Assembly: GCF_038561935.1 (NCBI RefSeq)
Contig: NZ_CP102770.1
Coordinates: 5,890,001-5,954,000, forward strand
Reading direction: 5' to 3'
DNA from: Myxococcus stipitatus
Lineage (GTDB): Bacteria; Myxococcota; Myxococcia; Myxococcales; Myxococcaceae
DNA: 64,000 nt
The notes under the pieces are model-generated. The model had not been told where the DNA came from. It was given only the letters and a program-made list of their open reading frames with translations, and ran no database searches. Both the position numbers and the translations under genes were made by a program. Below are positions 38,361-46,086 of the stretch, piece by piece. The stretch's first letter is position 1. Each line of letters begins with the position of its first letter.

Positions 38361-39770
38361 CTACAAGCTCGCCTTCAGGTCGAAGAGGAGGAAGCCCTTC
38401 GTGTCCGAATCAGAGAAGGGATTGACGTTCTGCTCCACCACCAGCGAGAGCCGGGCCGCGCGCGTCAGCGCACGGCTGGCCCAGACCTGGGCGCCATAGA
38501 AGTTGCCACCCAGTCGCGCGTTGAAGCTGTCGAAGATGCGCGCGAAGGAGACTCGCGCGTCCAGGGTGATGCGCTCCCGGTCGAAGCTGTAGCCCCCGGT
38601 GAGGTCCGCCCAGAGCTGGTCCCCGCCGTAGCCCGTCCGGTACGTCACATCCAACGCCGAACGGAACGCCCCCGAGCGCCACGCAGTGCCCGCCGCGCCG
38701 CCCACACTCGTGGACTCCGGCGCGCCCTCCGCGTCGACGTAGGCCGCGAGGGACAGGTCCGGGTTGACGTTCTCGTTATACTTGCTGCCCAGGCCCTGCA
38801 CGTAGAAGCGCAGCGGGCCCGGGGTGAAGACATCCACGCGCAGCCGCGCCTCATCCCGAGGCGCCCACGCGAAGTAGTACCAGATGGAGTCCGCGGACAG
38901 CACGGGCGACAGCCGCAGCGCCTCGGCCGTCACCGCGAAGCGCGTGTCATCCCAGCGCAGCTGCGTGCGGACCTGCGCGACGTCGCCCTTCAGCACGTCG
39001 TAGTCCACGCCCGCCAGGACGTTGAGCCCCAGCCCACGGCCGTAGCGCGCCTCCACCGTGGCGCGCTCGATGTCCGTCTTCCCGTCGACCATCGACTTGC
39101 GGTAGCCGGCCGACGCGTTGAAGCCCTTCACGTCCTCCAGGAGCAGCTTCGCGCCGAAGACGGGCTGCAAATCCGCCTTCGTCCCCTCCTGGCCCGAGTC
39201 GAGGCTTCGGACTCCGCTCTCCCGCGTCCCATCCGGCTGGTACACGGACGACCCGAGGAAGCCCGCGCCCGTCACCCACAGGCCGCCGTACACCTCCGCG
39301 CCAAGGCCGAGCTTCGTCACATAGCGCGCGCGCAGCCCGTCGAACGCGAGGATGTCCGAGACGTCCGCGTAGATCTGCCGTCCCAGGCGTCCCTCGAAGC
39401 CACCGGCCGCGTAGCGCACGTAGGCGTGCAGCAGCTCCGCGTCCTCGGACTTCAAGCCGTCGATGCGCTCGGCTTCGCCCTTGGGCAGACCGAAGTCCGC
39501 CCAGATGCGCATGTTGGACTCGAAGCCCAGGTCCTGGCCGGTCGCGAGCTCGAAGGCGTTGAGGCCCAGGTACTGGACGATTCGCCGCCGGGGAAGCAAC
39601 ACCGGCTCATCCGCCGAGCTGCCACGCCACGAACGAATCTGGTACGCCTGCGCCTCGGTCCGCGCCTCGATCTGGAACGCCGACGCATGCGCCGTCGCCG
39701 CACCCAACCCGAGCCCCAGTGCACAGCACAGTCCCAAGGGCTGAGGGGATTTCCACCGCGTCCGCTGCAC
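38361..39770 (-). CDS. Outer-membrane beta-barrel protein paired with the multiheme cytochrome
   Basis: About 469 residues. Signal peptide PLGLCCALGLGLGAATAHA followed by mature SAFQIEARTEAQAY. The rest alternates polar and hydrophobic residues with aromatic strand ends (GLRARYVTKLGLGAEVYGGL, LRFYVQGLGSKYNENVNPDL) and closes with GFLLFDLKASL, as in outer-membrane barrels. No CXXCH. Its stop (TAG) abuts the ATG of the 13-heme cytochrome. I start at GTG 39770; TTG 39797 is an alternative and is close to a TATACT box at 39812-39807. Barrel prediction is by pattern only. Confidence 0.75.
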   Translation of the reverse strand: MQRTRWKSPQPLGLCCALGLGLGAATAHASAFQIEARTEAQAYQIRSWRGSSADEPVLLPRRRIVQYLGLNAFELATGQDLGFESNMRIWADFGLPKGEAERIDGLKSEDAELLHAYVRYAAGGFEGRLGRQIYADVSDILAFDGLRARYVTKLGLGAEVYGGLWVTGAGFLGSSVYQPDGTRESGVRSLDSGQEGTKADLQPVFGAKLLLEDVKGFNASAGYRKSMVDGKTDIERATVEARYGRGLGLNVLAGVDYDVLKGDVAQVRTQLRWDDTRFAVTAEALRLSPVLSADSIWYYFAWAPRDEARLRVDVFTPGPLRFYVQGLGSKYNENVNPDLSLAAYVDAEGAPESTSVGGAAGTAWRSGAFRSALDVTYRTGYGGDQLWADLTGGYSFDRERITLDARVSFARIFDSFNARLGGNFYGAQVWASRALTRAARLSLVVEQNVNPFSDSDTKGFLLFDLKASL

Positions 39771-39806
39771 CGTTCGAGCGAGGTTGTAGGACGTCAAGGT
39801 GTGGAC

Positions 39807-39812
39807 AGTATA
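39807..39812 (-). promoter_or_regulatory. TATACT box between the divergent barrel and CAAX-protease genes
   Basis: AGTATA on the plus strand (TATACT on the minus strand) lies in the 47-base gap between GTG 39770 and ATG 39818. On the minus strand it would place transcription near 39800, with no good -35 partner. Its plus-strand complement overlaps TATAGA. The divergent genes may share this region. Confidence 0.35.
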
Positions 39813-39817
39813 GAGAC

Positions 39818-41026
39818 ATGAAGTCCGGGCAGTTCAGCTTTTCGGAAGAAGGAGACGACAAATTGGAAGATTCAGTGCCGACAGGGCCCTCCGCGCCGCC
39901 TCCTCCGGAGCCCCGGAGTCCACGCGGACTCGCGCTGGGCGGAGCCGCCCTGGCGCTGGTGCTGTTCATCCTCGTCGGGGGCTCGGTCCAGTTCCTCAAC
40001 GCGGCCTTCGGCATCTGGTTCACTGAAATCTTCATCTTCATGGCCCTGGCGTGGTTGCTGCCACGCGTGGGCGGGTGGAAGCCCGCGCGCTACACCGGCT
40101 TCACCCCCGTGCCCCTGGCGAGCACCGGCTTCGGCTTCCTGCTGGGCGTGGCCAACTTCTTCGCCCTCGTGGTCCCCATCCAGTTCGTCGCGCAGAAGCT
40201 CGCGCCGGAGTGGCTGAAGGAGATGGTCGATGGGGCCCGCCTCTTCGAGCAACAGACGCCCCTGGAGCTGGCCATCATCCTCACGGGAGTGACGGTCGCC
40301 GCCCCCATCTGCGAGGAGCTGTTCTTCCGAGGCATCTTCCAGAAGGGCATCACCCCTGCCCCGCCCGCGTCCCCCACCCGGGCGCTGGTGGTGTCCGCGG
40401 TGGTGTTCAGCGCCTTCCATCTGGACCCGGTGGGCTTCACCGCGCGTGTGGAGCTGGGCCTGCTGTTCGGCTGGCTCTACCTGCGCACCGGCTCGCTGTG
40501 GCCCGGCATCGGCGCGCACGCGGCCAACAACCTGGTGTCCTCCATGCTGTTCCTCGCCGCCAAGGCCGTCGGCTCCGAGGCGGATGACGCGGACACCAGC
40601 ATCCAGGCCGTGGCGGGGCTGGCGGGGCTCGGGTGGTTGGGCTTGATGGGGCTGCTCACCTTCGCGCGTCGCCGGCCCGCGGTGTGGGGTCCGGGGCCCG
40701 TCGACGGGGACGAGGCGGCCCGGGAGACCCGGCCCGTGCCCTCGCTCGCGACGCTGCTGCTTCCCTGGGTGACCGTGGCGACACTCTCCCTGGTCCTGCT
40801 GGTCGTCGTGGACCGCCGAGGCCTCGCGCTCAAGTTCTATGACGCAGCCAACCCGCTGGCGCCGCTCAAGAAGGACGCGGCCCCGGGGCTGCAAGCGGAG
40901 CGAAAGGCACTCGACGCACTTCGAGACGAGGCCCGGCGCGGCGACGTCCCCCTGGAGGCCTACCAGGAGGAGCGACTGCGGCAGGTCCGCGAACACACGC
41001 GAGCGGACCCTCGACCTGGCCCGTGA
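39818..41026 (+). CDS. CPBP (CAAX) family intramembrane protease
   Basis: 402-residue polytopic protein. The Abi/CPBP catalytic motifs are present: EELFFRG at 166-172, FSAFH at 198-202 (H201/H202 region) and HAANN at 234-238. Several hydrophobic helices flank them (ALALVLFILVGGSVQFL, LGLLFGWLYLR, TLLLPWVTVATLSLVLLVVV). The C-terminus is a soluble, charged tail (RQVREHTRADPRPGP). Related proteins process prenylated or peptide substrates in the membrane; bacterial members have been linked to bacteriocin immunity. Start uncertain: AAGGAG at ~39848 would favour a TTG at 39862. Confidence 0.8.
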   Translation: MKSGQFSFSEEGDDKLEDSVPTGPSAPPPPEPRSPRGLALGGAALALVLFILVGGSVQFLNAAFGIWFTEIFIFMALAWLLPRVGGWKPARYTGFTPVPLASTGFGFLLGVANFFALVVPIQFVAQKLAPEWLKEMVDGARLFEQQTPLELAIILTGVTVAAPICEELFFRGIFQKGITPAPPASPTRALVVSAVVFSAFHLDPVGFTARVELGLLFGWLYLRTGSLWPGIGAHAANNLVSSMLFLAAKAVGSEADDADTSIQAVAGLAGLGWLGLMGLLTFARRRPAVWGPGPVDGDEAARETRPVPSLATLLLPWVTVATLSLVLLVVVDRRGLALKFYDAANPLAPLKKDAAPGLQAERKALDALRDEARRGDVPLEAYQEERLRQVREHTRADPRPGP

Positions 41027-41042
41027 GGGCACCGCGCCGCAC

Positions 41043-41258
41043 TCACACGAAGCGGTACGAGCTCACGTGGAAGACAGGGCCCACCATCGCGGTGGTGAGC
41101 ATGTCGGTGTCCACACGTCCCTCGGCCTCGATGCGCTGGCCGTCCTTCTTGATCTTCCGGTCGCCGCCCGCGAGCTGGTACGTCTTGCCGTCGTCCCCTT
41201 CCAGCACCCAGACGCCCGTCTCGACGTCCCGGAAGACCACGCGCCCGGAGAGCTTCAC
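41043..41258 (-). CDS. Small beta-rich protein coupled to the serine protease
   Basis: 71-residue protein starting at GTG 41258: VKLSGRVVFRDVETGVWVLE and so on, with alternating strands resembling an OB-fold or DUF5818-like domain. The GTG overlaps the stop of the upstream subtilisin-like protease by four bases (GTGA), so the two are translated together. No signal peptide. Function unknown. The coupling suggests an inhibitor, chaperone or accessory factor of the protease, which is a hypothesis only. Confidence 0.65.
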   Translation of the reverse strand: MKLSGRVVFRDVETGVWVLEGDDGKTYQLAGGDRKIKKDGQRIEAEGRVDTDMLTTAMVGPVFHVSSYRFV

Positions 41259-43048
41259 GGCGCGACCTCGTCCTTCTTGAGCATGGCGCGAGCCACGACG
41301 AGGCAGATGACGGTGTTGATGCCCAGCCACGGCTTCGCGAGGAACGCGAACGGCATCCACGACAGCGCGGGAGCCCCCGCCCAGGCCGAGTACGCCAGGA
41401 AGCCCGCGAAGCCCAGCGCCAGGCCCCCCACCGCGGGCCTCAGGCCCTTCCAGCCGATGGCCGGCAGCGACACGATGATGGGGATGAGCGCGCTGTAGAA
41501 CAGCGGGTTCACCGCGCCCCGCCCGAAGATGATGCGCTCCCAATCCGGGATGGGCAGGGAGATCATCTGCGTCACCTGCCCCGCGACCCCCTCCGTGCCC
41601 GCGAACCACACGCGGACGAAGTACACGCCCACCGTGGACAGGACCAGCGGCACGAGGAAGGCCGGGCGCAGGAGCGCGTTGAGGTAGCCGGGCCGCTCAC
41701 GGCCGCGCAGCGTCAGGAGCACGAAGGCCAGCAGGCCCAGCGCCCAGTACAAGGGCGACCAGCGCGACGTGCCTCCCCCCAGCGACGCGAGCGAGGCCTC
41801 CGCGTTGAGCAGACCGTGTCCGTACTGCTCGGTCCACGCCTGGTCCGCCACCTTCGCGGCGCCGGCGTAGAGCGCCTTCTCCACCTCATCCGGCCCCTTC
41901 GCGCCCGCGCCGTACAGCATCGCGGCGACGGCAGCCACGTGCGGCGTGGCCATGCTGGTGCCCTGGTACGAGGCGTAGACGGCGCGCGAGGGGTCTCTCG
42001 GGTCGATGGTGTTCTGGAGGATGCCGCCCTCGTCGCCCCGGCGCTTGTCCCCCCCCGGCGCGGCGATATCGAGCTCCTTGCCGTAGGACGAGTACGGCGC
42101 CAGCGAGCCGTCCGGCCCCACCGCCGACACCGCCACCGCGCCCGGATAGGCCGCGGGGAACTCCACCTGCGCCCGTCCGCCGTTGCCCGCCGCGGCCACC
42201 ACGGTGACGCCCTTCTTGCGCGCGTACTCCACCGCGCTGGCCATCACCTGCGAGTAGCCCCCACCGCCCAGCGACATGTTGATGACGTTGGCGCCCTTGT
42301 CCGCCGCGAAGCGGATGGCGTCCGCGATGTCCGCCGTGTTCCCACCGCCGAAGTGGTTGAGGACCTTCACCGGCATCAGCGTCGCCTCGAAGGCCACACC
42401 CGCCACACCCTCGCCGTTGTTGGTGGCCTGGGCGATGGTGCCCGCCACGTGCGTGCCGTGCCCGTGGTCGTCGTTGGCGTGCTCGTCGTCGTTCACGAAG
42501 TCGTAGCCCGGAACGAACTTCACGCCTTGCAGGTCGGGCACCTGCTTGAAGTCCTCGTGGTCCTCGTAGGCGATGCCCGTATCCAGCACCGCCACCACCA
42601 CGCCCTTGCCCCGGCCGCGCTCCCAGGCCTTGGGCATGTCGATCATCCGCAGGTTCCACTGCCGCGTGTAGCTCGGATCATTCGGTGTGAAGCTGGCGCG
42701 GACCTCCATGAGCGGCTCGGCGGACTCGACGCTGGGGTGCTGGCGAATCTTCGCGAGCACGCCCTCCACGTCGTCCACGCCCACCGCGACGGTGAGGGCC
42801 TCGTCGGCGCTCTCCACGGAGTTGAGCTCCAGGTCCACCCCCCAGTCCGCCTCCCACGCATCGAACTGCGCCTGCGTGGTGCCGTCCTTGAAGTCCACGA
42901 CGATGGCGTGGGGAACCGCGTCCACAGCCTCCAACGAGGCGGGCGGCGGTGAGGCGGCGGCTTCGCTTTCGGCGGACTTGCACGCGGGGCCCGCCGTCAC
43001 GGCCAGGGCCAACGCGGCTCCACCCAGGGTCCATCGCACCATCCGCAT
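41255..43048 (-). CDS. Subtilisin-like (S8) protease with C-terminal membrane domain
   Basis: 597 residues. N-terminal secretion signal ending PAC (possible lipidation at C23). Inhibitor I9-like propeptide (about 45-120), then the S8 catalytic domain with D156 (AVLDTGIA), H197 (HGHGTHVAGT), N289 (AAGNGG) and S365 (GTSMATPH), so all residues are intact. From about 430 to the end there are four or five hydrophobic helices (LYWALGLLAFVLLTL, AFLVPLVLSTVGVYFVRVWF, PLFYSALIPIIVSLPAIGW). Secreted S8 enzymes rarely have a polytopic tail, so this one is probably inner-membrane anchored with its catalytic domain outside. AAGGAG lies seven bases before ATG 43048. Confidence 0.88.
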   Translation of the reverse strand: MRMVRWTLGGAALALAVTAGPACKSAESEAAASPPPASLEAVDAVPHAIVVDFKDGTTQAQFDAWEADWGVDLELNSVESADEALTVAVGVDDVEGVLAKIRQHPSVESAEPLMEVRASFTPNDPSYTRQWNLRMIDMPKAWERGRGKGVVVAVLDTGIAYEDHEDFKQVPDLQGVKFVPGYDFVNDDEHANDDHGHGTHVAGTIAQATNNGEGVAGVAFEATLMPVKVLNHFGGGNTADIADAIRFAADKGANVINMSLGGGGYSQVMASAVEYARKKGVTVVAAAGNGGRAQVEFPAAYPGAVAVSAVGPDGSLAPYSSYGKELDIAAPGGDKRRGDEGGILQNTIDPRDPSRAVYASYQGTSMATPHVAAVAAMLYGAGAKGPDEVEKALYAGAAKVADQAWTEQYGHGLLNAEASLASLGGGTSRWSPLYWALGLLAFVLLTLRGRERPGYLNALLRPAFLVPLVLSTVGVYFVRVWFAGTEGVAGQVTQMISLPIPDWERIIFGRGAVNPLFYSALIPIIVSLPAIGWKGLRPAVGGLALGFAGFLAYSAWAGAPALSWMPFAFLAKPWLGINTVICLVVARAMLKKDEVAP

Positions 43049-43209
43049 CGGGCTACTCCTTGAAGAACGAGGCACGCTTCCGGAAGACCCTACGAACGAA
43101 CGAGGAAACGATTGGGTCTGCCCACACAGTCTGTACGTCCCGTCTCCCGGCGTGCAAGGGCGGGAAGATGGAGAAATGTGAAGAAGTCCGCTGGGTTGCA
43201 CGGCATCGG

Positions 43210-43842
43210 TCAACCGCCGGAGAGCCGCTGGAGCCAGTGGGAGACCACCCGCCCCACCTGGGGCAGGTTGCGCTGGAACGTCACTCCGGCGTCGTCGATG
43301 ACCTCGAAGTCGCCCCCCGCCCGGGCAACCGAGGCCGACACCGCCGCCCGAGGCAGCCGTGCGTCCTCCTCCCCCTGCACCACCAGCAACGAACACGTCA
43401 CGCGGCCCAGCGCCGAGACGTCCACACCGGCCGGCGCCACCAGACACAGACCCCCGACCGCGGGGAAGCGCGCCTGGAGCGTCAGGGCCACCTGGGCGCC
43501 CCCGTGGAGCGAGGCGACGGCGACAGCAGACGTGTCCGCGTTCTCCAGCAGCACCCGCATGGCCGCTTCGGCGTCCTCGAGGAGGGACTCCCCCGTCCCC
43601 CGAGCCCCCTGGCTCGCGCCCACCCCTCGGTGGTTGAAGCGCAGCGTGGGGAAGCCGGCGCTGGCCGCCGCCCACGCGAGCTCCGCGGCGATGACGTGAT
43701 CCATGCCCCCGCCCTCATCCGGCCTCGGCGGGAGGATCAACAGCGGGGGCTTGCGCTTGCCACGATGCGCCGTGCCCTCCATCACCTCGGTCCCCACGGG
43801 AATCAGGGTGGAGCGCTCGAGGAACTGACCTTTCTGCACCAT
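43210..43842 (-). CDS. Alpha/beta hydrolase (dienelactone-hydrolase-like)
   Basis: 210-residue soluble hydrolase-fold protein. Early strand/loop LLILPPRPDEGGGMDHVIAA, RFNHRGVGASQG, and nucleophile-elbow position SLHGGAQVALTL, where the G-x-S-x-G motif appears as S-L-H-G-G: the serine at the usual place is replaced by His. Later D in QGEEDARLP. The missing nucleophile means it may be non-catalytic or use an alternative residue. AAGG eight bases before ATG 43842. Similar short proteins of this kind (KPPLLILPPRP start) occur as uncharacterised hydrolases. Confidence 0.7.
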   Translation of the reverse strand: MVQKGQFLERSTLIPVGTEVMEGTAHRGKRKPPLLILPPRPDEGGGMDHVIAAELAWAAASAGFPTLRFNHRGVGASQGARGTGESLLEDAEAAMRVLLENADTSAVAVASLHGGAQVALTLQARFPAVGGLCLVAPAGVDVSALGRVTCSLLVVQGEEDARLPRAAVSASVARAGGDFEVIDDAGVTFQRNLPQVGRVVSHWLQRLSGG

Positions 43843-44101
43843 GCCGCGCACCTTAGGTGGGCACGCGGCCCGCCGAAACCGCCGCGCCCGCCGCGGCTCC
43901 ATCACCGATGTCGCACCGCACCATTTCTCGCACAGGAACACATGACGCACCAAGTCGTCCCGCGGCAACACACGACGCAGTGCAGCGCGGTGCGATGATC
44001 CCAGCGAATGATTGCATTTGCGCGCAACTTCCGACGGCGGGCGGGGAGAATGTTCCACGGACACATTTCCTCCCCCCATTTGTCCGCAGGAGCCTTCCAG
44101 C

Positions 44102-45034
44102 ATGAGCACCATCGAGCGCGGCCGTAGCCTCGTCGGAACCAGCCCCCGTACCTCCGTGGCCCGTTCGACGGACGTCGGTGCGGTGGCGACTTCGACGGTG
44201 CGGCAGCCGGCGCAGCGCGTGGTGGACGGCTTCGAGGGCGGCACGGCGAAGGGCACCGCGAAGGCGACGGGCGTGTTCACCGCGCCGGCGGGCTCGAAGG
44301 ACAAGGTCTTCGACGGCAAGCTGGTCGGCGCGAATGGTCAGACGTTCGAGCCTGGCACGCCCCTGCGCGACATCCCCGCGGTCACGCCTCGGAACAACCC
44401 GAACGCGACGGGCACCGTCATCTACACCAACGGCATCCGCACGGATAAGGCCAAGCAGGGCGATGACCTGCAGGCGATCGCGGACCGGACGGGCATGCGC
44501 GCCATCGGCGTCCACAACGCGACCGAGGGCACCATCTCCGACCTGCTCCAGTGCGTGAAGGACAAGATGGACAAGGGCAAGAACCCTGCCGTCGACACGC
44601 TGGCGGACACCATCTACGGCGAGCTGAAGGCGGGCCGCGACGTGCACCTCATCGGGCACAGCCAGGGTGGCCTCATCACGTCGCGCGCGCTGAACGACGT
44701 GGCGCGCCGGCTGCGCATCGAAGACGGGATGTCCAAGTCGCAGGTGGAGCAGACGATGAGCCGCCTGAAGGTGGAGACCTTCGGCGCCGCCGCGAGCACC
44801 TACCCGGACGGTCCCCAGTACGTGCACTACATCAACAAGAGCGACCCGGTCCCCAACATCTTCGGCCTGGGCAGCAAGGGTTGGACGCCCGGAGACCTGC
44901 TGCGTCACGCCGGCCGCGACGCCAAGGTGCACTACTTCTCCGAGGGCAACATCTTCAACGGTGCCCACTCGCTGAGCGACACGTACCTGAAACACCGCGT
45001 GCCCTTCGAGCAGGCCCGCGCCGGCCAGTTCTGA
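44102..45034 (+). CDS. GHSQGG-type alpha/beta hydrolase, possible secreted effector
   Basis: 310 residues with no signal peptide. The first ~60 residues are Ser/Thr/Arg/Gly-rich and low in hydrophobics, like N-terminal secretion regions of effectors. The hydrolase part has nucleophile elbow LIGHSQGG (S187) after VHLIG, candidate acid D248 (NKSDPVPNIFG) and candidate base H289 (NGAHSLSDTY), a full triad. AGGAG nine bases before the ATG. The next two genes are tandem copies of a chaperone-like family, suggesting a secreted lipase or esterase with its own chaperones; that is inference. Confidence 0.7.
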   Translation: MSTIERGRSLVGTSPRTSVARSTDVGAVATSTVRQPAQRVVDGFEGGTAKGTAKATGVFTAPAGSKDKVFDGKLVGANGQTFEPGTPLRDIPAVTPRNNPNATGTVIYTNGIRTDKAKQGDDLQAIADRTGMRAIGVHNATEGTISDLLQCVKDKMDKGKNPAVDTLADTIYGELKAGRDVHLIGHSQGGLITSRALNDVARRLRIEDGMSKSQVEQTMSRLKVETFGAAASTYPDGPQYVHYINKSDPVPNIFGLGSKGWTPGDLLRHAGRDAKVHYFSEGNIFNGAHSLSDTYLKHRVPFEQARAGQF

Positions 45035-45067
45035 CGGCGACTCGGTATGACGTGGTAATACTGCGCC

Positions 45068-45493
45068 ATGACGCGTGACGAGGCGACGCAGCTGGTTCAG
45101 TCGTACATGCGGGCCCAGGGCGAGCACCTGAGCCCCGGTCTCAACCCCAACGGACTGGGCGGTGTCGCCGTGGGTGAGGCGCAGCTGTACTTCGAGCACT
45201 CCTCCGACACGGGTGCGCTCAAGTGCAGCGCGCTCATCTATCGCTTCCGCGACGCGCCTCGCCCCGGGGTGCTGGACGGCTTCCGAGACGAGCAGAAGGC
45301 CGGGACGGACGCGGGTGGTGGCACCGTGGACTTCGAGCCCGAGAGCAAGAGCCTCTTCCTCAGCCGCTCGTACCCGACGGCCCCCATCGACCTGGTGTTC
45401 GCCTCCGAGATGAGCAAGCTGATGGCGGCGAGCCTCGTGTGGGGCCATGACGTGTTCGAGCGTGTCGCGTCGAAGGTCATCCCCGCGAAGTGA
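45068..45493 (+). CDS. Secretion-chaperone-like protein, copy 1
   Basis: 141-residue acidic small protein. Order of predicted elements (N-terminal helix TRDEATQLVQSYMRAQ, strands QLYFEHSSDT and LKCSALIYRFRDAP, then TVDFEPESKSLFLSRSY and a C-terminal helix FASEMSKLMAASLVWGHDVF) matches the CesT/SycE-like chaperone fold of type III secretion. About 60% similar by eye to the next gene. It lies 33 bases after the GHSQGG hydrolase gene. The fold assignment is by pattern only. Confidence 0.6.
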   Translation: MTRDEATQLVQSYMRAQGEHLSPGLNPNGLGGVAVGEAQLYFEHSSDTGALKCSALIYRFRDAPRPGVLDGFRDEQKAGTDAGGGTVDFEPESKSLFLSRSYPTAPIDLVFASEMSKLMAASLVWGHDVFERVASKVIPAK

Positions 45494-45505
45494 AGGCCCG
45501 CTGAC

Positions 45506-46012
45506 ATGGCCCTCGGATTCTCCCGCCATCTCCAGTGGTTGCTCGCCACCATCGGGATGGCGAAGCCCCCTCCCCCGCCCGGCGGCCCGATGACTCGCGA
45601 GGCCGCGCGGGAGCTCGTCTGCTGGTTCCTGCAGTCACAGGGCGCGGGCATGAGCCAGGGCCTCAACGAGAACGGGCTGGGGGGCGCCATGGTGGGCGGC
45701 GCCCAGCTCTACTTCGAGCACCACGAGGACACGCAGCGGCTCGAGTGCAGCGCGCTCGTCTACCGCTTCCGCGAAGCCCCCAAGCCCGGGGTCATCGACG
45801 GCTTCCGCGCGGAGGCTCAGGAGGGCACGGACGCGGGCGGCGGCACGGTGGACTTCGAGGAAGAGTCCAAGTGCCTCTTCTTGAGCCGCGACTACGCCCA
45901 GATGCCGGCGGGCTCCGTGTTCTCGAAGGACATGGATCGCCTGATGAAGGCCAGCCTCGACTGGGGCTCCACCGTCCTGGACCGCGTGGCCTCGCGCGTC
46001 TTCGGCACCTGA
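45506..46012 (+). CDS. Secretion-chaperone-like protein, copy 2
   Basis: 168 residues as read from ATG 45506, but homology to the preceding gene starts at residue 29 (MTREAARELV...), so ATG 45590 may be the real start, giving 140 residues. Blocks shared with copy 1: GLN.NGLGG, QLYFEH..DT, LxCSALxYRFR.AP.PGV.DGFR, GTDAGGGTVDFE, FLSR.Y and VASxV. The 28-residue N-terminus (GFSRHLQWLLATIGMAKPPP...) has a hydrophobic piece not shared. A tandem duplication. Same strand as the hydrolase gene 44102. Confidence 0.6.
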   Translation: MALGFSRHLQWLLATIGMAKPPPPPGGPMTREAARELVCWFLQSQGAGMSQGLNENGLGGAMVGGAQLYFEHHEDTQRLECSALVYRFREAPKPGVIDGFRAEAQEGTDAGGGTVDFEEESKCLFLSRDYAQMPAGSVFSKDMDRLMKASLDWGSTVLDRVASRVFGT

Positions 46013-46030
46013 GCCGCGCGGACGCGCTTC

Positions 46031-46071
46031 CACGAGGGGCAGGCCCAGCCAGACCGCCTGGGCCGCCCGTG
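46031..46071. terminator. Bidirectional-type hairpin between convergent genes
   Basis: GGCCCAG at 46042-46048 pairs with CTGGGCC at 46058-46064, with further flanking pairing (GGGC/GCCC). It lies between the plus-strand stop 46012 and the minus-strand stop 46087, a position suited to terminate both. Confidence 0.45.
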
Positions 46072-46086
46072 GCACCGCGCTCCTGA

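Noticed and set aside
45506..45589. The 28-residue N-terminal addition of the second chaperone-like protein as a membrane anchor
   Set aside because: Not shared with copy 1, and ATG 45590 gives the homologous start; left as uncertain.
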